Source of the DNA: an uncultured Ruminococcus sp.
GTDB taxonomy: Bacteria > Bacillota > Clostridia > Oscillospirales > Ruminococcaceae
Assembly: GCA_947589205.1 (NCBI GenBank)
Contig: CANQCJ010000058.1
Location: 1-11,212 of the forward strand
Direction of reading: 5' to 3'
Length of the DNA: 11,212 nucleotides
Shown here: one piece after another, positions 1 to 6,958 of the stretch
Layout: each line of letters starts with the position of its first letter
How positions within the stretch are numbered: position 1 is the first letter of the stretch
Notes under the pieces: generated by a model
What the model saw: the letters and a program-made list of their open reading frames with translations, nothing else
Databases searched by the model: none
Told to the model about the DNA's origin: nothing
Made by a program: the position numbers and the translations under genes

Positions 1-2
1 AC

Positions 3-2270
3 CCTTGGGCTGAAGATGATGAAGCAGAAAAGATATGGCATGAAAAGGTAGGCGTTCCAAAGGAAAGGATCTTCCGCATGGGCAAGGAGGATAATTTCTG
101 GGAAGCGGGAACGGACGGACCCTGCGGACCGTGCTCGGAGATATATTTCGACCGCGGAGAGGAATACGGCTGCGGAAAGCCGGACTGCACTGTCGGCTGC
201 GACTGCGACAGATATATGGAATTCTGGAATCTTGTTTTCACGCAGTTTGAACGCCACGAGGACGGCACATATACTCCGCTCGCACAAAAGAACATAGATA
301 CGGGAATGGGTCTTGAAAGACTTGCCGCGATTATGCAGGGAGTAGATTCTATTTTTGACGTGGACACCGTAAAGGCGGTAAGGGATCATATCTGCAGGAT
401 CGCCGGCTGCACATACGGCGAGGTATATAAAAAGGACGTTTCAGTAAGAGTAATAACCGACCATATCCGCGCGGTAACGTTCCTTGCGGCGGACGGAGTG
501 CTTCCGTCAAACGAGGGTGCCGGCTATGTTATGCGCAGGCTTGTAAGAAGAGCCGTCCGCCACGGAAAGCTGCTCGGCATAGACGGAATGTTCCTGAAGG
601 ATCTTGTAAGAACGGTAGTGGACTGCAACAAGAGCGAGTATGACGAGCTTGAAGAAAAATATGATTATATCGTAAAGGTGCTCACAAACGAGGAGATGAA
701 TTTCAACCGCACGATAGACCGCGGTATGAAGCTGCTCGACGAGCTTATCGAAAAGCTTCAGGCGGAGGGAAAGACCGTTCTTGCGGGAGAGGATTGCTTC
801 AAGCTCTCCGATACTCACGGCTTCCCGATAGATCTTACCCGCGAGATACTTGAAGAAAAGGGTATGACGGTCGACGAGGACGGCTATTATAAATGTATGG
901 AGATACAGCGCACGACGGCAAGAGAAGCGCGCGGCGGTTCAAAATACATGGGAGCGGACGAGACTGTTTTCCATAGGATAGACAAGGAATTTTCAAGCAG
1001 ATTTTTAGGATATGAAACGCTTGAAAGCGACGGAATGCTCGATTATCTTGCTAACGACGATGAGTTAATAATGCGCGCAAACGAGGGAGACAGGGCGTAT
1101 ATCGTTGCGGCGGCTACTCCGTTTTATGCCGAAAGCGGCGGTCAGGTCGGAGATACCGGTGTTATAACCACCGCTACAGGAGAAGCGGCGGTGCTCGATA
1201 CGCAAAAGGCTGTCGGCGGAAAGATCGCGCATACCGTTGTCGTAAAGAGCGGATATATCGAAGCGGGACAGAAGGCGCATTTAGCAGTGGACGCGGCAAG
1301 GAGAATGGCTATAGCAAGAAACCATTCGGCGGCTCACCTGCTTCAGGCGGCTTTAAGAGAGGTCCTCGGAGAACACGTTCACCAGAAGGGTCAGCTCGTC
1401 GACGCGGACAGGGTGCGCTTTGACTTTTCGCACTTTGAAGCTATCACAAGAGAACAGCTCAACGAAATAGAAAATCTCGTAAACGAAAAGATAATGGACT
1501 GCACCGAGATAACCACCCGCGAAATGCCGATCGCCGAAGCGCAGAAGTTAGGAGCTATGGCGCTGTTCGGAGAAAAGTACGGCGAAGTCGTAAGGGTCGT
1601 AAAAATGGGTGATTTTTCGCTTGAATTTTGCGGCGGAACGCACCTGAGCAACGCTTCGCAGGCGGGACTGTTCAAGATAATCTCGGAGGGCTCGGTAGCC
1701 TCCGGCGTAAGAAGAATAGAAGCCGTTACCGGTACGGGCGTACTTAAAATGCTCAACGAGATAAACGCGCGGATAGCCGATGCGGCAAAGCTGCTTAAGC
1801 TTAACGACGCGGCGCTGCTTGCCGACAGGATAGTCGGAGTGCTTGAAGAAAACAAAGAACTCAGCAGACTTTCAGAACAGCTCAAAAAGCGCATAGCGGA
1901 CGGTATTTTCAGCGATATGATAGAGCACTGCCGCGAGGTAAACGGCGTTAAGGTCATGGCGAACATGATGACGAATATCGGTTCAGATATGTATGAGAAA
2001 TTTTCCGAAGCCGTATCGAATCTTGACGAACCGTTCGTACTGCTCATGGCTGGTACAGCCGATGAAAAGCCGAAATTCCTCTGCGCCTGCTCGAAGGCTG
2101 CTGTAGCCAAGGGAGCGCACGCCGGAAGGATCGTAAAGGAAGCTGCCGCCGTTACCGGCGGAAAGGGCGGCGGACGTCCCGAAACGGCTATGGCGGGTAT
2201 CGGCGACAAAAACAAGATAGACGAAGCGATAAATTCTCTCGATGGTATACTCGAAAGGATGATAAAATAA
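3..2270 (+). CDS. alaS: Alanyl-tRNA synthetase (5'-truncated by window edge)
   Basis: Class II aminoacyl-tRNA synthetase that charges tRNA-Ala in the cytoplasm and hydrolyses mischarged Ser/Gly-tRNA. The reading frame is open from base 3, so the gene starts upstream of the window; 755 residues are visible against roughly 870-880 for the family, so about 120 N-terminal residues are missing. Visible in order: catalytic core with DGPCGPCSEIYFD (about 115-155); a Cys-rich insert (CGKPDCTVGCDC) before DRYMEFWNLVFTQF; motif 3 with GMGLERLAAIMQ; the editing domain zinc ligands HSAAH (His codons 1323 and 1335) and CGGTH (Cys 1629, His 1641); and the C-Ala domain with the glycine-rich GGKGGGRPETAMAGIG near the end. 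All expected zinc/editing residues are present. The ATG at 78 is internal, not the real start. The Cys-rich insert is, to my knowledge, usual in clostridial AlaRS. Any T-box leader would lie outside the window. Confidence 0.98.
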   Translation, partial: PWAEDDEAEKIWHEKVGVPKERIFRMGKEDNFWEAGTDGPCGPCSEIYFDRGEEYGCGKPDCTVGCDCDRYMEFWNLVFTQFERHEDGTYTPLAQKNIDTGMGLERLAAIMQGVDSIFDVDTVKAVRDHICRIAGCTYGEVYKKDVSVRVITDHIRAVTFLAADGVLPSNEGAGYVMRRLVRRAVRHGKLLGIDGMFLKDLVRTVVDCNKSEYDELEEKYDYIVKVLTNEEMNFNRTIDRGMKLLDELIEKLQAEGKTVLAGEDCFKLSDTHGFPIDLTREILEEKGMTVDEDGYYKCMEIQRTTAREARGGSKYMGADETVFHRIDKEFSSRFLGYETLESDGMLDYLANDDELIMRANEGDRAYIVAAATPFYAESGGQVGDTGVITTATGEAAVLDTQKAVGGKIAHTVVVKSGYIEAGQKAHLAVDAARRMAIARNHSAAHLLQAALREVLGEHVHQKGQLVDADRVRFDFSHFEAITREQLNEIENLVNEKIMDCTEITTREMPIAEAQKLGAMALFGEKYGEVVRVVKMGDFSLEFCGGTHLSNASQAGLFKIISEGSVASGVRRIEAVTGTGVLKMLNEINARIADAAKLLKLNDAALLADRIVGVLEENKELSRLSEQLKKRIADGIFSDMIEHCREVNGVKVMANMMTNIGSDMYEKFSEAVSNLDEPFVLLMAGTADEKPKFLCACSKAAVAKGAHAGRIVKEAAAVTGGKGGGRPETAMAGIGDKNKIDEAINSLDGILERMIK

Positions 2271-2271
2271 A

Positions 2272-2300
2272 CGCACTGTTCCACATAGAACATTTGTGCG
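2272..2300. repeat. Imperfect inverted repeat between alaS and the HIT gene
   Basis: CGCACTGTTC (2272-2281) pairs with GAACA (2288-2292) and GTGCG (2296-2300), leaving a 3-base TTT bulge and a CACATA loop. A weak AT-only repeat (AAAATT-GTCG-AATTTT, 2301-2316) and six Ts at 2313-2318 follow. This may be a poor alaS terminator or an mRNA processing structure: the stem is bulged and 12 bases away from the T run, so I do not call it a terminator. The part GAACATTTGTGC is also one base from a Firmicutes LexA-box-like GAACNNNNGTTC, but neither neighbour is an expected SOS gene. Confidence 0.4.
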
Positions 2301-2333
2301 AAAATTGTCGAATTTTTTAAGGAGGTCAAAAAA

Positions 2334-2678
2334 ATGAACGATTGTCTGTTCTGTAAAATTATTGCCGGGGAAATACCCTCGAAAAAGATCTATGAGGACG
2401 ATGAAATATTCGTGTTCGCCGACATCGAACCGACCGCGCCGATACACTGGCTGGCGATACCTAAAAAGCATATAGCTATGTTGAGCGAAGTGAACGAGAG
2501 CAGCAGCGGCGTTATATCGCATATCTATGAGGTGATCGCAAGGCTTGCTTCGGAGCATGAGGAATTTGCAAACGGCTTCAGAGTCGTAAGCAACTGCGGC
2601 GCGGCTGCGGGACAAAGCGTGTTCCATATCCATTTCCACATTCTTGCGGGAAGAGATTTCGCCTGGCCGGCGGGCTGA
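2334..2678 (+). CDS. HIT-family (HINT-like) purine nucleotide phosphoramidase/hydrolase
   Basis: Small 114-residue cytoplasmic protein of the histidine triad superfamily, HINT branch, which hydrolyses adenosine 5'-phosphoramidates and related nucleotidyl conjugates such as aminoacyl-adenylates. The signature HIHFH (His98, His100, His102) followed by ILAGRDFAWPAG matches the HINT-type ending. The N-terminus MNDCLFCKIIAGEIPS has the CxxC (Cys4, Cys7) typical of zinc-containing bacterial members, and IPKKHI (42-47) is the expected strand. Length is normal. The ATG is preceded by GGAGGTC at 2321-2327 with 6 bases of spacing. It lies 63 bases after alaS, and the shared direction is consistent with co-transcription. 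A link to adenylates left by AlaRS would be inference only. Confidence 0.95.
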   Translation: MNDCLFCKIIAGEIPSKKIYEDDEIFVFADIEPTAPIHWLAIPKKHIAMLSEVNESSSGVISHIYEVIARLASEHEEFANGFRVVSNCGAAAGQSVFHIHFHILAGRDFAWPAG

Positions 2679-2746
2679 GAAATTTTTTCCTGACAAAACT
2701 GTAAAAAACAATAAGTACGAATTAAAAAAGGGCGGGTGATTTGTAA

Positions 2747-3805
2747 ATGGCTTTGATAACGAGTGATGAATGCGCTTCCCGGGTAAGGGCGGGGAATGTA
2801 GACAGACTGTACCTTTTTTACGGAAAGGACAGCGGCGCGTTAGAGCCGTTTGCAAAAAAACTCGCCCATAAGCTTTGCCCGAAGGACGCGCGAATGATGA
2901 ATCTTCATTCATTTGACGCGAAAGCTATGGATATGGAGCAGTTAAGCGACGCGGTCAGCGTGCTGCCGATGTTCGCCGAACGGGTAGTCGTCACCGTTTC
3001 TGGGCTTAACATGGAAGAGCTTGACAAGACGCGCGGCGATCTTTTAAGAAGGATCATAGGCGATATACCCGAGACTACCGTCGTAATAATTTCCGCGCCG
3101 GGTGAGGAGCTTTACAAAAACCGCAAGAGCCTGAGCGACAAAAACAAACGCTTTGCCGATTACTGCGCCAAGCTGGGAACGGTGTGCGAATTTTCATTCA
3201 AGAGCGTTGCGCAGTCGGGCAGATATATTGTCGGCGCGATGAATGCGCGGGGAGTCAAAGTATCCCGCTCGGACGCGGAATATCTTGCAAAGCTCTGTCT
3301 TTGCGACACCTCTCATATAAACATGGAGATAGAAAAGCTCTCGGCTTATGCCATGGATCTCAAGGAGGTCGCGCGTGCGGATATAGACGCGCTTTGTATC
3401 AAAAAGATAGAATCGGACGGCTTCGGGCTTGCCTTGAATATTTTAAATTCAAACGCGCGGTTCGTTTTTGAGCGGATAGGGGAGCTTAAAGCGCAGAATT
3501 ATGAGCCGCTGCAGATACTTGCGATAATAAATATGTCGCTTGCGGATATTTACAGAGCGAAGCTTGCAAAATCCGCGGGACTGCCCGCCGATAGCTGCGC
3601 CGAGATCTTTGCCTACCCGAAAAACCGTCTGTTCGCTGTAAAAAACGCCTACAGCGACTGCGCTAATATCTCTATAGGCAGGATAAGGCGCACCGCCGTG
3701 CTGCTTTCGGATACGGAGCTTAAAATGAAAACGGTCTCGATGAATACCGAAACGGCGTATCTTGCCTTAGAGCAATTCGCGGCGACAGCCATGACGGAGA
3801 GGTGA
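2747..3805 (+). CDS. holA: DNA polymerase III delta subunit (clamp-loader subunit)
   Basis: The delta subunit opens the beta sliding clamp within the clamp-loader complex at the replication fork. The 352-residue length is usual. The N-terminal part reads RLYLFYGKDSGALEPFAKKL (the FxGxD-type start of the AAA+-like domain), followed by a clamp-contacting stretch around LPMFAERVVVTVSG. Later come ETTVVIISAPG, the middle lid domain with YLAKLCLCDTSHINMEIEKL, and the C-terminal collar helices with NYEPLQILAIINMSLADIYRAK, all in HolA/YqeN order. The ATG has GGGTGAT at 2734-2740, 6 bases upstream. The 68-base gap after the HIT gene shows no clear terminator. It is followed after only 9 bases by rnmV in the same reading frame. 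The family call rests on overall pattern and not on one diagnostic motif, so it is slightly less certain than alaS. Confidence 0.86.
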   Translation: MALITSDECASRVRAGNVDRLYLFYGKDSGALEPFAKKLAHKLCPKDARMMNLHSFDAKAMDMEQLSDAVSVLPMFAERVVVTVSGLNMEELDKTRGDLLRRIIGDIPETTVVIISAPGEELYKNRKSLSDKNKRFADYCAKLGTVCEFSFKSVAQSGRYIVGAMNARGVKVSRSDAEYLAKLCLCDTSHINMEIEKLSAYAMDLKEVARADIDALCIKKIESDGFGLALNILNSNARFVFERIGELKAQNYEPLQILAIINMSLADIYRAKLAKSAGLPADSCAEIFAYPKNRLFAVKNAYSDCANISIGRIRRTAVLLSDTELKMKTVSMNTETAYLALEQFAATAMTER

Positions 3806-3814
3806 GGAAAAAGC

Positions 3815-4429
3815 TTGTGTCAAAGGATAAAACTTACCCGCGCCGTTGTCGTTGAGGGGAAATATGACAAAATAAAAATAGCTTCCATAGCGCGGGGAAC
3901 TATCATCGTGACAAACGGTTTTGAGATATATAAGGACAGCCGCCTTTGCGAGCTTATACGCTTTCACGCTCGGCAAAGCGGACTTATAGTCATTACCGAC
4001 TCGGACAGGGCGGGCAGGCAGATAAGAGCGCATATAAAAAATATCCTCCCCAAGGAGCTTCATTCGCGCGTTATAAATATCCATATCCCGCAGATAGAGG
4101 GCAAGGAAAGGCGCAAAAAAGAGCCGTCAAAGGAGGGTACGCTCGGGGTAGAGGGCATTGACGCGGACGTTTTAAGATGCCTGCTCAAAAAAGCCTGCGA
4201 AGCCGACGGCGAGATACCGGCTGAGAAGCGCATAACAAAAAACGATATGTATTTACTCGGACTTAACGGCAGTGAGGGAGCTGTAAAAAAAAGAGAACTG
4301 CTTTGCAAAGAGCTTTCGCTGCCTGCCGGACTGTCCTCCTCGTCGCTGCTCGATCTGCTCAACAGTCTCTACAGGCGCGAGGAGCTTGAAGAGATCTGCG
4401 CGCGGTTAGAGGTAAAAAGTCAGGGGTGA
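3815..4429 (+). CDS. rnmV: Ribonuclease M5 (5S rRNA maturation, Toprim domain)
   Basis: RNase M5 cuts precursor 5S rRNA in Firmicutes to give mature ends, using a Toprim catalytic domain and ribosomal protein L18 as cofactor. Toprim motifs are visible: VVVEGKYDKI with Glu14, and LIVITDSDRAGRQIR with Asp62 and Asp64 (DxD). EGTLGVEGIDADVL (107-120) corresponds to the conserved GxxGVEHA segment. The C-terminal domain has ITKNDMYLLGLNGSEGAVKKR (140-160), the typical M5 ending. The length of 204 residues is slightly above the usual 180-190. The start is TTG: between the in-frame holA stop (3803-3805) and the catalytic EGK there is no other credible start, and GAGGTGAGG at 3799-3807 supplies the ribosome binding site, overlapping the holA stop. 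Translational coupling with holA is therefore likely. More often this gene sits beside tatD and ksgA; neither is seen here. Confidence 0.86.
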   Translation: MCQRIKLTRAVVVEGKYDKIKIASIARGTIIVTNGFEIYKDSRLCELIRFHARQSGLIVITDSDRAGRQIRAHIKNILPKELHSRVINIHIPQIEGKERRKKEPSKEGTLGVEGIDADVLRCLLKKACEADGEIPAEKRITKNDMYLLGLNGSEGAVKKRELLCKELSLPAGLSSSSLLDLLNSLYRREELEEICARLEVKSQG

Positions 4430-4445
4430 GAAAGGAGAAAAGAAA

Positions 4446-5784
4446 TTGCTTTTGACCGATATAGCTTTTCTTTATGTATTTTTGCCCGTTTTTATGGGAC
4501 TGTACGCGCTTTCTCCGGGCAGGGCAAGACCGTGGCTGATAAGCGCGGCAAATATTTTTATGCTCATCTCAAACGGCAGAGACTGCATTATCCTGTTTCT
4601 GATAAGCTTTATAACCGTGTACTTTGACGCGATATATCTTTACAACACGCGCAAAGAACCGAAGGAATCTTTTTTTCGCAAAAAAGCGTTTATCGCCGAC
4701 ATTGCCCTAAATCTGCTCTTGCTTTTTCTAAGCGCCGCGAAGGCGGCTTCCGACATACCGGACGGGACCTTTAACGCGCTGAGACTTTACGGCTCGGCAG
4801 TAATACCGCTTCATGCCGTCTCCTATCTTATCGACGTTTACCGCGGAGACTGTCCCGCGCAGACTAACGTTTCTTCGCTTGCGGCGTACATTTCGTTTTT
4901 TCCCTCACTCGGCTTCGGACCTGTTATGAAATACAAAAACCACGCCGCTTCCTTTGCCTTGCCAAAGCTGAGCGTTGAAAAAACGGCGGCGGGGATAAGA
5001 TATTTCGTGTTCGGTCTTGCCGAATACAAGCTTATAGCCGAACCGCTTTGCTCGGTGCGCCGGGTGATCCTCGCTTCAGATATAAATAAATTTTCGGCTG
5101 CATCTATCTGGCTGTCGGTGATCGTTTTTTATGCGGCGTTTGTATCAGGCGTTATGGGTATGCTGCAAATGGGACAAGGGGTATCTCTGATGCTCGGCTT
5201 CTATAAAAAGCCGCCGTTTATCAGGCGTTTTCTGCGAGACAGCGATAGAACAGCTTTACACCTTTAATATCCCGCTCGGCTCGTGGTTTTATGATTATCT
5301 TTACAAGCCGCTTAAAGGAAAAAAAATAAACCGCGCCGAAGCTGTCGGGATAACGGTGTTTTTTGCATCTGCGTGGTATTCGCTCTCGCCGCTATGGCTG
5401 CTCTCATCGCTGCTTTTCGCGGGAGTATCCGCTTTGGAAGCGTCGCTTTCAAGCCGTATAAAAAAGCTGCCCGCCGCTGTCAAGCGTACGGCGGCAAGGC
5501 TCGTTATGGTCTGCTTTGCTGCAGCCGCGGCAGGTAAGCTCTGTTCGGGAATGGGGATAAAAAGAACGTTTTTACAGCTTTTGTCAGCGCCGCTGAGCGA
5601 TACCGACCCGTTCGGGCTTATTGCCGACACCTCGCTGCCGCTTATCATCGCCGCATTTATTGCGGCGGGTTCGCTGATACCGGAATTTGTCAGAAAGATC
5701 AACCTTATGTGGCTTAGAGCCGTAATGCCCGTCATAGAGCTTTTGCTGCTCATGCTTTCTACCGCATATATGCTTTTCGGATAA
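4446..5784 (+). pseudogene. MBOAT-family O-acyltransferase (AlgI/DltB-like), interrupted by a frameshift
   Basis: Polytopic membrane protein of the MBOAT family; relatives move acyl groups across the membrane for O-acetylation of cell-surface polymers. The first part, from a TTG start at 4446 (AAAGGAG at 4431-4437) to a stop at 5265, gives 273 residues with several hydrophobic segments (about 5-23, 30-42, 47-63, 82-98) and the landmarks SYLIDVYRGD (126-135) and AAYISFFPSLGFGPVMKY (146-163). The rest of the family lies in the next frame: AIEQLYTFNIPLGSWF and DYLYKPLKG from about 5242, open to a stop at 5782-5784. Joined, they make about 445 residues, a normal length. A family active-site segment usually reads RRWHISL; here it is YTFNIPL, so the catalytic His is Asn (codon 5266) and the preceding Trp is Phe. 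FDFSGYSDM is also not recognisable. The result is either a pseudogene, a non-catalytic relative, or a sequencing error plus a divergent protein. It is followed immediately by the DHHW-like gene, the usual partner type. Confidence 0.8.
5219..5241 (+). other. Frameshift zone within the MBOAT gene
   Basis: Family similarity is in frame 0 up to LMLGFYKKPPF (ending near 5219) and in frame +1 from about 5242 onward. The two frames are both open only between 5191 and 5264, so the change must lie there. The TTTT run at 5228-5231 is the simplest site: dropping one base joins FIRRF to the downstream SETAIEQ-like frame. One extra base, or two missing, would explain it. No classical slippery heptamer with a clear downstream structure is obvious to me, so a mutation or a base-calling error is more likely than programmed +1 frameshifting. 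Confidence 0.7.
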
Positions 5785-5799
5785 GGAGGCGCGGACGCT

Positions 5800-6882
5800 T
5801 TGAAAAAAATTCTCGATTGTATAAATATAATACTTTTCTTTGCGCTGACCGCCATGCTCGGCATTAGCGCGCTGCTGTTTTCAGACAGCCTTTCTTCTCT
5901 TAAAAATAACGGCTTTACGGATTTTTCTCTGAAAAATGATTTTCCCATGTCAAAAAGCTGGCATTCGCTTTATTCAAGGACCGCGCTTCTTTCCGGCGCG
6001 AGGGGATTCGGCGGCGTGTATTTTGACAAGCCGAACGAAAGGCTGATAAGCTCTCTGAAGGACCCGGGCAGCAAAGCGCTGAAAGAGACTGCGGAGAAGA
6101 TAAACGAGTTTTATCACAGGTATCCTGATAAGCCGTGCTATATAATGATAGTCCCGACAGCCTGCGGAGTTTACCGCACGGAGCTGCCGGAGGTGCTCGA
6201 AGCGGCGGATCAGCAGTCGCTTATTGATAAGCTTTATTATGACGTAGACCCCGAGGTGATCCCCCTCGACGTTTTTAACGCGCTTTATTCGGCTCGCGAC
6301 GATTATATATATTTTCGCACAGACCCCTACTGGACGCAGCTCGGGGCGTATCACGCTTACAGCTCTGCGACCTCGAAATTAGGCATAGAAGCCTATTCGG
6401 CGCAAAATTACGATATAGATTTTACTCACGTCGAATATCAGGGAGGGCTTGCAAAGCAAAGCGCGGTCTATGCGGCTAAAGCCGACACCATAGACGTTTT
6501 TAAATGCAAATACGGCAGCTATATAAAATCTGTCGAGATAGAGACCTCCGAGGATACCGAGAAACGCTCTTCGGCTTACCGTTCGGGCAAATTAAAAACG
6601 CAGGATAAGTATTCCTATTTTATAGGCGCGGACGACTATAAGCGCGCGTCCATTACGACTACAAATGAAGATATGCCGTCCATGCTGTTGATATGCTCCG
6701 ATTATGCCAACTGCTTCGCGCCGTTTCTCGCTCCGCATTATTCAAATATAACGCTCGTTGACCCGAGTGATCTCGATGAGGACGAAAAAATATACGATAT
6801 AGCAGATCCTGCGGAATTTGATCAGATAATGATACTTTTTGACCTTGACAGTCTGCTGAAACTGGATAAAAATAAATTTTAA
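5800..6882 (+). CDS. DHHW/AlgX-like SGNH-fold protein, membrane-anchored, catalytic residues substituted
   Basis: A 360-residue protein with one N-terminal hydrophobic segment (about 7-29), so probably an extracytoplasmic domain on a membrane anchor. It resembles the clostridial DHHW family, related to AlgJ/AlgX acetyltransferases that work with an MBOAT partner. The diagnostic region reads YFRTDPYWTQLGAYHAYSS: the fold-specific frame TDxxWTxLGAY is kept, but DHHW has become D175-P176-Y177-W178. The later nucleophile segment, usually DSYANxxxPFL, reads CSDYANCFAPFLAPHY with Ser300-Asp301, so Ser and Asp are exchanged. The expected catalytic dyad His and Ser are therefore not in place. The start is TTG at 5800 with AAGGAGG at 5783-5789 overlapping the MBOAT stop; the first internal Met lies inside the membrane segment. 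Likely role, if any: partner of the MBOAT protein in polymer modification, or a binding-only derivative. Confidence 0.75.
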   Translation: MKKILDCINIILFFALTAMLGISALLFSDSLSSLKNNGFTDFSLKNDFPMSKSWHSLYSRTALLSGARGFGGVYFDKPNERLISSLKDPGSKALKETAEKINEFYHRYPDKPCYIMIVPTACGVYRTELPEVLEAADQQSLIDKLYYDVDPEVIPLDVFNALYSARDDYIYFRTDPYWTQLGAYHAYSSATSKLGIEAYSAQNYDIDFTHVEYQGGLAKQSAVYAAKADTIDVFKCKYGSYIKSVEIETSEDTEKRSSAYRSGKLKTQDKYSYFIGADDYKRASITTTNEDMPSMLLICSDYANCFAPFLAPHYSNITLVDPSDLDEDEKIYDIADPAEFDQIMILFDLDSLLKLDKNKF

Positions 6883-6884
6883 GC

Positions 6885-6913
6885 TTGCAATTGAGATCTC
6901 TTTGTGGTATAAT
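6885..6913 (+). promoter_or_regulatory. Sigma-A promoter of pyrB (extended -10)
   Basis: TTGCAA at 6885-6890 and TATAAT at 6908-6913 are separated by exactly 17 bases, with TGG directly before the -10 box (extended -10). The -35 box begins two bases after the stop of the preceding gene. The leader to the pyrB ATG is about 40 bases, too short for a PyrR-type attenuator, and none is seen. Confidence 0.88.
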
Positions 6914-6932
6914 AGATCTGTAAGCGAGATCT
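6894..6932. repeat. Three AGATCT palindromes around the pyrB promoter
   Basis: AGATCT occurs at 6894-6899 (in the promoter spacer), 6914-6919 (directly after the -10 box, about the transcription start) and 6927-6932 (leader). The last two can pair as a 6-bp hairpin with a 7-base loop in the mRNA. This could be an operator or a 5' stabilising structure, or chance; no regulator is identified. Confidence 0.5.
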
Positions 6933-6958
6933 GAGAGAAAAATGAAAGGAATGTTTTT

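Noticed and set aside
166..211. Cys-rich insert in AlaRS as a novel metal site
   Set aside because: From memory this CGKPxCxVGCDC insert is common in clostridial AlaRS, so it is not new here.
1391..2329. Long open frame of 312 codons on the minus strand across alaS
   Set aside because: It is Ser/Ala/Ile-rich low-quality protein opposite the strongly conserved alaS coding sequence, a typical shadow frame with no ribosome binding site or family motif.
2690..2721. Possible holA promoter (CTGACA ... AATAAG or TACGAA)
   Set aside because: The -10 match is weak at 17 bases and the better hexamer is 20 bases away; not enough to call.
1983..2912. Minus-strand open frame of 309 codons across the alaS end, HIT gene and holA start
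   Set aside because: It spans three real genes and their gaps, shows no recognisable domain, and mirrors their codon structure.
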